Positions 27,312 to 35,111 of a stretch of DNA of 37,410 nt are shown here, in pieces (the stretch's first letter is position 1; every line of letters starts with the position of its first letter). Source of the DNA: a virus; the IMG/VR virus record IMGVR_UViG_3300047289_000054, positions 1-37,410 of that record; one strand, 5' to 3'. The position numbers and the translations under genes were made by a program. Below the pieces are notes generated by a model. The model was given only the letters and a program-made list of their open reading frames with translations. It was not told where the DNA came from and made no database searches.

Positions 27312-28693
27312 ACCGCTGGAGGATTTTGAATTCCTAATTTTGGAGTACCTAACATTTTACGTGCTAAATCCCCACTAATTCCGTAAATTTCTTCAATTAT
27401 TACAACCGCACTTTCCAAATCAGTCAATTGAGCCGAAACTGCTTGTTGAATTTGTAATAAGGCTTGAACACCACCGACAGAACCTTTCAATTGCGCTTGT
27501 GCTTCAATACGTTTCACATCTCCAATATTCGCTTCCATATCAACTTCAAAAAGAGAAACTATTTTAGCGTAACTTCCATTCCAGTTTGGTAAATTTTGAA
27601 CCACGTCATTGATAATAGTTTCTAAAACATTACGTTCTTTTGACGTGTTTTCCCAATACATTTTTTTGGCTTCTTGTAAACTTTCGCCACTATTACCAAA
27701 CATTGCACTATCTGGAGATTTTACCAACGAAATAGGTAAGTTATTGAATGCCATTAAAATATTCTTTGAGATAGAATTTTCAGTGTATTCAAACATCTTG
27801 TCATCAACCTCGCTATTGATAGTAATTACTTTGAAAATATCATCAATGCTTCCTTGTAAGTCTGGCAATTGAATTAACATCGCTCCACCAGCATTTTCAG
27901 CACCAATAAAACTTTCAATTGTTTCTTTAATTTCATCAGCTTCTGATTGTCTTTTGTGGTATTCGTTATTTCTAACTGGAACACCTAAATCATTGTAGAT
28001 AAACTCTGGTAAATCGTTGTCGATTAATGGAGGTGTAACAATAACTTGCTTTCCAAAAAAACCTTTACGCAAAATCATATTTTTGTAAATACTGGCTTGA
28101 CTTTCTGAATCGCAATCATTCATTACCGCGTCAATTCTTGAAAGTGGATAGTAATAATTTCTATCCATATTGTAATACAAAACTTGACCTTTGTATTTTG
28201 AAATATCGCCAGCCTTTTCAATTTGTGATTTTACAATATCTGGATTAGAATTGAACACATCAAAAACGATAGGTTTTTCTTTGCTATCGTTCCAATTATT
28301 TTTGAATAAAATTTTTGAATTGTATTCTTTTGAATCCTTTTTGCCTATTCTACATTTTTCAAACGGCAATACTTTTGGATTAATTCTGTCAAAATTTAGA
28401 TTGTAATCGTAATGAATGAAAAAACCTCTATTTTTTGCAATATCATCTGCAACATCACTTGCAAAGTCAATCAATTTTTGGTTATCATTTACTTTGAAAT
28501 TATCCGCATTGCCAAAACCTTTTCCAATTAAATATTGGATCATTATTTCGAGTGACATTTTAGCCGTAACAGAATTATTGATTAGTCTGTCAACACGTTC
28601 TGGGTATGCGTTATCTTCCCCGTTTGTGTATATTTCTAATTTCTTATCCCATTTTACAAGCCTTTTAACAATGTCAAGAACTTGTATTTTCAT
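27308..28693 (-). CDS. Portal protein
   Basis: A 461-residue protein. The core has a long region with DVFNSNPDIVKSQIEKAGD and YYPLSRIDAVMNDCD, then FNNLPISLVKSPDSAMFGNS and LQEAKKMYWENTSKERNVLE, a stem/clip pattern characteristic of phage portals, and a Gln/Ala-rich helical C-terminus (EAQAQLKGSVGGVQALLQIQ). It forms the dodecameric DNA gate used by the terminase. It is flanked by head genes, but lies about 24 kb away from terL in transcription order. Confidence 0.78.
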   Translation of the reverse strand: MKIQVLDIVKRLVKWDKKLEIYTNGEDNAYPERVDRLINNSVTAKMSLEIMIQYLIGKGFGNADNFKVNDNQKLIDFASDVADDIAKNRGFFIHYDYNLNFDRINPKVLPFEKCRIGKKDSKEYNSKILFKNNWNDSKEKPIVFDVFNSNPDIVKSQIEKAGDISKYKGQVLYYNMDRNYYYPLSRIDAVMNDCDSESQASIYKNMILRKGFFGKQVIVTPPLIDNDLPEFIYNDLGVPVRNNEYHKRQSEADEIKETIESFIGAENAGGAMLIQLPDLQGSIDDIFKVITINSEVDDKMFEYTENSISKNILMAFNNLPISLVKSPDSAMFGNSGESLQEAKKMYWENTSKERNVLETIINDVVQNLPNWNGSYAKIVSLFEVDMEANIGDVKRIEAQAQLKGSVGGVQALLQIQQAVSAQLTDLESAVVIIEEIYGISGDLARKMLGTPKLGIQNPPAV

Positions 28694-29109
28694 TATTTAG
28701 CTTTTTTGGTTCTTGAAGTTTCTTTTACAACTTCTTTTTCAACTTCAACTGGATAAATTTCAAATAAATCTTCCATTTTGAAATCTTGGTTTAAATCCTT
28801 AAATCTTTTGATTAATTGTTTTGCATAAGAATCAGTAAGATTGGCATTTGTTACCATAATACTGCTTCCAAAATCTAAAGAAATTCCTTCTCTTTTTGCT
28901 AATAATTTATATTTTGAATTTGATTCCATAGGATTAAATTTGTTAATGAAGTCTTTGTGGTACGTGTATATGCACTTTCTACAAGCGGCATTTACGACTT
29001 CTACGTTAAATTCTTTTTTGTAGTCTTGTAAAAATAATTTTAAGTAAGGAATGTTATCGGGAGTTTTCCCCCCGATAATCATATCCAAACTTATATTATG
29101 CCATTCCAT
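28693..29109 (-). CDS. Small protein of the head module
   Basis: A 138-residue protein with MEWHNISLDMIIGGKTPDNI, NAACRKCIYTYHKDFINKF and a basic tail (KEVVKETSRTKKAK). Helical; two close Cys residues (CRKC). No named family. It is placed between the tail-tube-like and portal genes and overlaps the portal start by 1 base. Possibly a head-associated or assembly factor. Confidence 0.5.
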   Translation of the reverse strand: MEWHNISLDMIIGGKTPDNIPYLKLFLQDYKKEFNVEVVNAACRKCIYTYHKDFINKFNPMESNSKYKLLAKREGISLDFGSSIMVTNANLTDSYAKQLIKRFKDLNQDFKMEDLFEIYPVEVEKEVVKETSRTKKAK

Positions 29110-29112
29110 ACA

Positions 29113-29697
29113 TTAAGACGCAAATTTAGCGACAAATGCAGTTTTAGTAGTAGCATAATCAGTTTCCAACAATGTCAAATGTAAAGTTGGTTCCTCGTAA
29201 CCTTCTGTACTTTCTAAAGTGAAAGCAATTGTTCCGTCATTTTCTTTTGTGTTCCAAGTCATTGTTTGTAATTCCAAACCAGACTTCAAACCTAACACAA
29301 CAAATGCGTCAGCATTAGAAGCGCCTTTCCATTTTTGCTCAATTACAACTACATATTTTGAACCTTCTGAAAGGTTTGTAGCTTGTAATTTATTTGCAGC
29401 GCTTGCGTTTAAAATAACTCCAGAAAAAACGTGTTTGAATTTATCTGGTCCCATTTCTTTTTTCACAAGCTCGGTATTCGCTCCATTCACTTGTTTCACA
29501 CCTTGTAAAATGTAACCACTTTTACCTGACTTCAAAGCCAAGTTAGTAACTACGGTTTTATTTGTAGATGAAAAAGTTGTGGCTGCAATATCAACGTCTT
29601 CTGCATTAATCAAAAGAACGTCTGTTTCAATACCCCCTATCGCTGGGTTAGCGCAGTCGAATAACATATCCGCTGAAATTAATCCTTCACATGCCAT
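29113..29697 (-). CDS. Probable major tail (tube) protein
   Basis: A 194-residue beta-rich protein starting MACEGLISADMLFDCANPAI, with LINAEDVDIAATTFSSTNK in the first strand set and GTIAFTLESTEGYEEPTLHL before the C-terminus. This pattern resembles major tail proteins of Bacteroidota siphophages. Size and soluble, Ala/Thr-rich composition are typical of an abundant structural protein. It has its own 40-base leader after the major capsid gene. A head decoration role cannot be excluded. Confidence 0.55.
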   Translation of the reverse strand: MACEGLISADMLFDCANPAIGGIETDVLLINAEDVDIAATTFSSTNKTVVTNLALKSGKSGYILQGVKQVNGANTELVKKEMGPDKFKHVFSGVILNASAANKLQATNLSEGSKYVVVIEQKWKGASNADAFVVLGLKSGLELQTMTWNTKENDGTIAFTLESTEGYEEPTLHLTLLETDYATTKTAFVAKFAS

Positions 29698-29736
29698 ACC
29701 TATATTTTTTTAAAGTTAAGAATGTTGGGCTTACAA

Positions 29737-30807
29737 TTAGTAAGCCGCAACAGTCATATATTTTTCTAAATGTTTAGCGTCAATTCCGTAAACACCATCA
29801 ATTACATTTACTTTATGGTATTGGTCGTAGAATGCGTCAATTGTTCCGAAATCGTCAGTAGCTAATGTACCAATTCTTAAGTTAGAAGGAGTTGATAAAA
29901 CCGCTCTGTGAGGTAAGTTCCATTTAGTTCCGTTATCTTGGTAAGCAGCGATTACTCTGTCGAAAACTTCAACTTTCACAACTGGAATTCCTCTGTAAGT
30001 TAATTGAACTTGACCATTCTCGTTGATTGTAGTGTTTCCGTTTCCAGTATTTTGTAAACTTTCCAAGTCATTCAAGTAACCATCCCATAAAGAACGAGTT
30101 ACGTAGAATTTAGCAGCACCAGAATCCAATAATCTTGAATCAGCTTTGCTATACATTGCTTTTAAAGTAGCGATTGCATCTCCAGAAGCCAAAGCTTGAG
30201 CAGCATAAGAAGCTCCAGCATTTTTAGCGATAGCTACATATTTAGAATCAGTTGTAGGAATGTCAGTGAAGATTTGTTTGAACAAACCATTCAATGAATT
30301 GAAATATCCTAAATCAGTTCCAACTTTGAAAACACCACCTCCAGAAGTAAGCGCAGCAGCAGTATCACTGAACCAAGCTTGACGGATTAAGTTTTCGTTG
30401 AATCCTTCAACAACTTTTGCAACTAAAAAGTTACCAACTGGCGAATTTGAACCTTCAATTACATTGTAAAAATCTGGGTTCATTTTTGACATTTGACGAA
30501 TCAATTTGTCTTGAGCGTTTGCGTTAGCAGAACAATGCTCTAATCTGAAATCCATATCAACTGGAGTCCAAGTTTTTTCAGTTAGTGTAATTCCACCTAC
30601 TGCGTTTGGAGTACAACCAGCAACGGTCTTACCCATTAATCCCATTCGTCCAGCGAATACGATTTGCTCATTGTATTTAATACCTTGTTCGATTTCGTGT
30701 AAATCATTTAAGGTAGGATCGCCAAAAGTTAATTCGTTGATTACTTTTGACCAGTCTTTAAGCTCTTCTCTGTTAAAAGAAAAAGCACTTGAAATTGCTG
30801 TTGCCAT
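29737..30807 (-). CDS. Major capsid protein
   Basis: A 356-residue protein with the expected length and composition of an HK97-fold capsid protein and no membrane segment. Visible parts include NELTFGDPTLNDLHEIEQGI at the N-terminus, AKFYVTRSLWDGYLNDLESL in the middle and QVQLTYRGIPVVKVEVFDR, a strand-turn typical of the peripheral domain. It follows the ClpP-type protease by a 1-base overlap, the classic protease-capsid pair, and shows good-codon, Ala-rich composition. The family was identified by context and pattern. Confidence 0.8.
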   Translation of the reverse strand: MATAISSAFSFNREELKDWSKVINELTFGDPTLNDLHEIEQGIKYNEQIVFAGRMGLMGKTVAGCTPNAVGGITLTEKTWTPVDMDFRLEHCSANANAQDKLIRQMSKMNPDFYNVIEGSNSPVGNFLVAKVVEGFNENLIRQAWFSDTAAALTSGGGVFKVGTDLGYFNSLNGLFKQIFTDIPTTDSKYVAIAKNAGASYAAQALASGDAIATLKAMYSKADSRLLDSGAAKFYVTRSLWDGYLNDLESLQNTGNGNTTINENGQVQLTYRGIPVVKVEVFDRVIAAYQDNGTKWNLPHRAVLSTPSNLRIGTLATDDFGTIDAFYDQYHKVNVIDGVYGIDAKHLEKYMTVAAY

Positions 30808-31874
30808 TATTTACGTTTTTGTTTTAAGTTTGTTAATGCTTTTTGCGCCGGAGTTAAATCGTCACCCTCTCCGTCTTTAGGGTCTTTTTTAGAATCTACA
30901 ATTACTTTTGAAGTAATACCAGCCTTAAGCTCTTTTACTTCTTTAGCAATGTTTAAAATTTGCGTTTCTTTTTCAGCCAATAAATCAGCGCTTGCCAATA
31001 ATTCAGCTTCTTTGTCAGCAAGTTGTTTTCTTAATGCTTCTAATTCTTCTTTAGCAGCATCTTCTACTTCCGCTTCAACGATTTCAGTTAATGAACCAGC
31101 AACAAATACGTAAGTACTTCCTTCTGGCATTAAATACTTTCCCTCAGCAGGTTGTCCGTCAACGTTTGCCATTGCCCCGATTGCTGGAGTTTCTCCCTCC
31201 ATAACTTCTGGGAATTCAATTTCTACGCCATTTGCGTCTTGCAATACGATATTTAAAATCGGTTTTGCAAATAAATTCTGGATAGCTTCAAATTTAGCTT
31301 CAATCCAGCTTTTGTCCTCTTTTGTCATTTGTTTATCATTGTTTAAATTAAGATACGCTTTTGCAAGGATTGGCTCATTTAATAAAGTTGCAAATCCTAA
31401 CGATGTAGCTTGGTCTTCAGTAAGCCAAGTTTCATTTTTTAGAAGCGGTGCTATTGCATCAACTTCCAATCCAGTTTGATTAGTATAAAACTTAACCAAT
31501 CTATTTTCTGCATCCCTTACAGATTGAGCATATTTTTCAATCTCGTCAGCAGTTCCGTCAATTGAACCCCACGGAGAATGAATCATAAATTGGGTGCCAC
31601 TTGTCAAAACTCTTTTATCGCCAGCCATAAAAATCACGGTCGCAATAGAAGCAACCAAACCGCTTCCAATTGTAGTCAAAGGAACTTGTAATGATTTCAA
31701 ATAATTGAAAATATCAAAACCAGTATCTACTACACCGCCTTCTGAATTAATATGAATACGAAAAGAAGTCGCTTCAGATTGTGCTTTCACTTGCTGAATA
31801 ACATCAATAAGTTCAACTCCTTTTTGAAAAGAGTCGCTTCCTATTTGTCCGTTAATGTAAATTGTTCCTTCCAT
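30807..31874 (-). CDS. ClpP-type prohead protease with scaffold-like C-terminus
   Basis: A 355-residue protein. Residues 1-170 form a ClpP-like serine protease: INSEGGVVDTGFDI, the nucleophile Ser76 in GSGLVASIATVIFMAGDKR, and His99 in QFMIHSPWGS. Residues 190-355 are an acidic region ending in a coiled coil (LEALRKQLADKEAELLASAD) and a Lys-rich tail, as in protease-scaffold fusions whose C-terminal part guides capsid assembly. It lies immediately before the capsid gene. A 53-base gap upstream has TAATTTTG just before the start, too close to be an ordinary promoter. Confidence 0.9.
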   Translation of the reverse strand: MEGTIYINGQIGSDSFQKGVELIDVIQQVKAQSEATSFRIHINSEGGVVDTGFDIFNYLKSLQVPLTTIGSGLVASIATVIFMAGDKRVLTSGTQFMIHSPWGSIDGTADEIEKYAQSVRDAENRLVKFYTNQTGLEVDAIAPLLKNETWLTEDQATSLGFATLLNEPILAKAYLNLNNDKQMTKEDKSWIEAKFEAIQNLFAKPILNIVLQDANGVEIEFPEVMEGETPAIGAMANVDGQPAEGKYLMPEGSTYVFVAGSLTEIVEAEVEDAAKEELEALRKQLADKEAELLASADLLAEKETQILNIAKEVKELKAGITSKVIVDSKKDPKDGEGDDLTPAQKALTNLKQKRK

Positions 31875-31927
31875 AATACTACAAAATTAATTTAATTTGT
31901 TTTATATAATTAAAATGTATTTTTTAA

Positions 31928-32167
31928 TTATTTTTTCATATACCTAATGATATTGTAAATCGTTTGTTCTGTGCAATTGTATTTATCAGCGCAATACTGG
32001 ATTGCCGTTACTTTTGGATTTGTTTTTAATTCGCTCAAATAAAATTCGTACACCGTCAAATAATCCATTAAATGTACTGGCATCATTCCGCGTCTTACCA
32101 ATTCTAAAAATAATTTATTATCTAATCCTTTTAAAAATTCGTAGTTTACCATTTCTTTAATTCGCAC
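31928..32167 (-). CDS. Small helix-turn-helix protein in the head module
   Basis: A 79-residue protein. The C-terminal part (VTAIQYCADKYNCTEQTIYNIIRYMKK) is a helix-turn-helix with a basic end. The N-terminal half is helical (MVNYEFLKGLDNKLFLELVR). It overlaps the Cys-rich gene upstream by 22 bases; the second Met, 6 residues in (ATG at 32152), would reduce the overlap to 7. Proteins of this pattern are found near structural genes in Bacteroidota phages; a regulatory or packaging-related role is possible. Confidence 0.65.
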   Translation of the reverse strand: MRIKEMVNYEFLKGLDNKLFLELVRRGMMPVHLMDYLTVYEFYLSELKTNPKVTAIQYCADKYNCTEQTIYNIIRYMKK

Positions 32168-32397
32168 ATTTCTAATTCGCTTCTAATTTTTGCCGATATT
32201 GGACATTTACAAAGGTTACAATAATGACCCTCAATTTCTTTTAAGTCGTCTTTAATGAAAGCCAAAACTTTTCCTTGTTTTAATTGTGGGCAAAACGCAC
32301 ATATTTCAGCACGTTTTTCCGCCAATTGTTCTGTAACTTCACTTTTTGAAATGAAATTCTGCCAGCCGTTAAGAATGTTTTTAATATTCATTTTCAA
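32146..32397 (-). CDS. Small Cys-rich zinc-binding-like protein
   Basis: An 83-residue protein with CAFCPQLKQG, then HYCNLCKCPISAKIRSE and a final C in EMCELKKW, probably a zinc ribbon with four or more Cys ligands. Similar short proteins accompany structural genes in many phages. It starts 5 bases after the tape-measure stop. Function unknown. Confidence 0.65.
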   Translation of the reverse strand: MKMNIKNILNGWQNFISKSEVTEQLAEKRAEICAFCPQLKQGKVLAFIKDDLKEIEGHYCNLCKCPISAKIRSELEMCELKKW

Positions 32398-32402
32398 ATA
32401 TA

Positions 32403-35108
32403 CTAAAAATTCGCATTATCTTGTACCGTTGCGTAACGATTTCCAACTCTTTGTATTTCGTCAACCGCTACAATTGGAGCTGGCATTGAAGCGATTGCTT
32501 CTGTAATAGAAGATAAATCCATTGTATTTGGTTTTACACCTTGTGTGATGATTCCACCTCCAGCGAAAAATCCCCTATTACTTGAACCTCCATTGTAATT
32601 GTTATTGAAATCCATAAAAGCACCGAATGCGCGTCTGTTTAAAATACCAATACCCTCTCCAGCTTCCGCTTCAAATGAAGTTCCGTCTTCTCCCCAGAAT
32701 TTTGTTCCACCAGCCGAATGACGTTTTCCGCCAATTTCTTGAATACCCCCTTGTTCAAATTTTGGCTGGTTATCAGTTGAAAGTATTTTTTTAACATTGG
32801 CAATACCAGAAACTACTGCCGCTCCAGCTGCCACTGCTCCCAATGCTGGACCAACTACTGGTATTCCAGCCATCGCTTTGTAAGCTGCCGTTGCTGATTG
32901 GTAAGTGTCAATTGTGGTTTGTGCCACCGCCATTGCTTTTCCAGCTGCTGATTCTTTACCTAAAATGGTTGCTAAATTTCCAAAAGTTTGTGACGCAAGA
33001 TTTAATTTATTTGAAGCCACAATTGCTTCAACTTCCATTTTTTGTTTTGCGTATTTGTCGTTGATTAATTTAGTGTCGGCGCCAGTTTTTTCAGCTGCTT
33101 GAACTTCCGCTAATCTTTTCGCTTCTAATTGTTGAGTTTGAAAAGCTAAATCATAATCCCTATTGGCAGTATCTGCCGCAAGTTTGTTTTCTAAATCAAT
33201 AGCTTTCTTTGCCTTATCATCTTCAACTTTTTTTGCGTCTAATGCTTTTTTATCAGTGTCAAATTTATCATCAATAGCTTTTATTGCCGTATTATATTGT
33301 TCAGCTGTTATTGTGCCAGCAGCTAATCGTGCAGTCTGTGCCGCAGCTTCTGCTTCTGATGTCTTATTTAGACGTTCTAACTCTTGTCTATATAATTCAT
33401 CACTTAAGAATTTATTCGCGTCTAATTTGCTCTTATTTGCGTTCAAGAATATTTGTAATTCTAAATCGGCTTGAGCAATTGTTGCGTCAGTTTGTTTTTG
33501 TAAGAAACTATTTTTTATTTCTAACTTTTGAGCTTCATATTCTGTTTGAGTTATTTTACCCTTTTCTTTTTCATATTCTAAAACCGATAAACGTTTATCC
33601 CTTAATTGCTCCTCGAATTTTAAATTTTCTTCTAATGATTTAGCACGTATACCTTGACTGGCTATAAATAATTGTATTTCAGAATTTTGTTTTGCAATAG
33701 CTTGGTCGATAATCTTTTCAGCAGCGGCTTGTCTTTTTTCTTTTGCAGCTTGAGCATCTGATTCAGCTTTTTCTGCTTTCGCTTGTGCATTTTCCGCCAA
33801 TTTATCTTCTTGGTTTTGCGCTTTTTCTAATCTTTTGGTAGTTTCATCTTTTATAGAAATTTTCCCTAATTCAGCTTTTTTAATAGCTTCCAATTCCTTT
33901 TCTGTGATACGACCTTGATTTAACAAATAATTTCCGTAAGCCATTGTGTTACGTTTCAAATTCGTTAATTCTTGGTCAGATAATTGCCCCTTAATTCTGG
34001 CTCCCTCAATAGCATTTTTCAATTCAGCTTCGGCAAGTGCAGAACGTTGTCTAAAATTGGCTTCCTCTATTTTTTGAGCTTGTTGGATATAGGCAATTCT
34101 TTCTTTTTCTGTAAGCGTTCTATTTTTAGATTTCACAATCAATTCATCATATTGTTGTGAAGCTTTCGCATTCGCTACTTCTTGGGAACGTTGCGCGTCA
34201 GCTAAATCTTGTTGAGCATTTTTAAGATTTGCAGCTTCTTTCGCCGCACTCGCCATTGACGAACCAAAACCAGAAAAGGCTTCTTTTAATGATTTCGCTC
34301 CAGTTATTAAAGATAAAAACGTTTGTCTAATTACATCTACAACAGCACTAATTGCCGCAAAACCTTGCTCAACTTTATCCATTACTGGGTCAAGGCTTTT
34401 GAATAATCCAATCAAAGTACCTAATACAACACCAATAACTGCCAATACGGCTCCAATTGGTGTAGCGATAAAAGCCAAAGATGCTTTTACTAATCCTAAA
34501 ACACCTTGTACCATTCCTGTTATAGCGCCCTTGAATAAGTTACCAGCACCCCCAGCTTCTTGCGCTCTTTGTGCAAATGCACCCAAACCTCCATTCAATG
34601 GATTAATACTCGCAAATGCTTCCCTTACACTATCTGTGTAATTACCAATGTTTATTTTTTGTTTCAAATAAGCATCGGCATTAGATTTTATGTAATCATT
34701 ATTTTCATCAAGCTTTTTATTTAAAGCAGTGATTTGCGCTTGACCTTCAGCAGTTGTCGTGTTCGTTTCATTACGCAATTTATTCAACAACTTGTTTTGC
34801 TCTCTGGCTTCTGATATTGAAGCGACTTCTGTGTTTAAAGCCAAATTCAAAAGCTCGGTTTGAGTAACTTGATTTTCAGTAGCTTTTCCACTTTCTTGGA
34901 TAGCTTTTACATTTGAAGAATAAGCACTATTTAAAGATTTCAAAACGGCTTCATTTTCAATAAATTGTTCCGAAGTTCCTTTACCAGAAATTACTAATTC
35001 TTTTTGAGCGTTTTTTATAGAATCAATTTGCTTCTTCAAATCTGAAGTTGATTTTAAAAGTAAATCTATATCAATGTCTAATTCTGCTAATACTATTTTT
35101 TGTGCCAT
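32403..35108 (-). CDS. Tail tape-measure protein
   Basis: A 901-residue protein, the largest in the window. The N-terminus has long coiled coils (LLKSTSDLKKQIDSIKNAQK, LLNKLRNETNTTTAEGQAQI). A hydrophobic stretch follows around residues 195-240 (GVLGLVKASLAFIATPIGAV). The long middle is Lys/Glu/Ala/Gln-rich coiled coil, and near 730-770 there is a second hydrophobic Gly/Ala block (MAGIPVVGPALGAVAAGAAV). The C-terminus is Gly-rich (QGGIQEIGGKRHSAGG). These are hallmarks of tape measures. At about 0.15 nm per residue it suggests a tail near 135 nm, an estimate. The gene starts 3 bases after the large tail protein. Confidence 0.9.
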   Translation of the reverse strand: MAQKIVLAELDIDIDLLLKSTSDLKKQIDSIKNAQKELVISGKGTSEQFIENEAVLKSLNSAYSSNVKAIQESGKATENQVTQTELLNLALNTEVASISEAREQNKLLNKLRNETNTTTAEGQAQITALNKKLDENNDYIKSNADAYLKQKINIGNYTDSVREAFASINPLNGGLGAFAQRAQEAGGAGNLFKGAITGMVQGVLGLVKASLAFIATPIGAVLAVIGVVLGTLIGLFKSLDPVMDKVEQGFAAISAVVDVIRQTFLSLITGAKSLKEAFSGFGSSMASAAKEAANLKNAQQDLADAQRSQEVANAKASQQYDELIVKSKNRTLTEKERIAYIQQAQKIEEANFRQRSALAEAELKNAIEGARIKGQLSDQELTNLKRNTMAYGNYLLNQGRITEKELEAIKKAELGKISIKDETTKRLEKAQNQEDKLAENAQAKAEKAESDAQAAKEKRQAAAEKIIDQAIAKQNSEIQLFIASQGIRAKSLEENLKFEEQLRDKRLSVLEYEKEKGKITQTEYEAQKLEIKNSFLQKQTDATIAQADLELQIFLNANKSKLDANKFLSDELYRQELERLNKTSEAEAAAQTARLAAGTITAEQYNTAIKAIDDKFDTDKKALDAKKVEDDKAKKAIDLENKLAADTANRDYDLAFQTQQLEAKRLAEVQAAEKTGADTKLINDKYAKQKMEVEAIVASNKLNLASQTFGNLATILGKESAAGKAMAVAQTTIDTYQSATAAYKAMAGIPVVGPALGAVAAGAAVVSGIANVKKILSTDNQPKFEQGGIQEIGGKRHSAGGTKFWGEDGTSFEAEAGEGIGILNRRAFGAFMDFNNNYNGGSSNRGFFAGGGIITQGVKPNTMDLSSITEAIASMPAPIVAVDEIQRVGNRYATVQDNANF

Positions 35109-35111
35109 TTT

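Noticed and set aside
31875-31927. TAATTTTG before the prohead protease gene as a promoter
   Set aside because: It lies within about 10 bases of the ATG and lacks a TTTG at the right distance; the genes are probably read from upstream.
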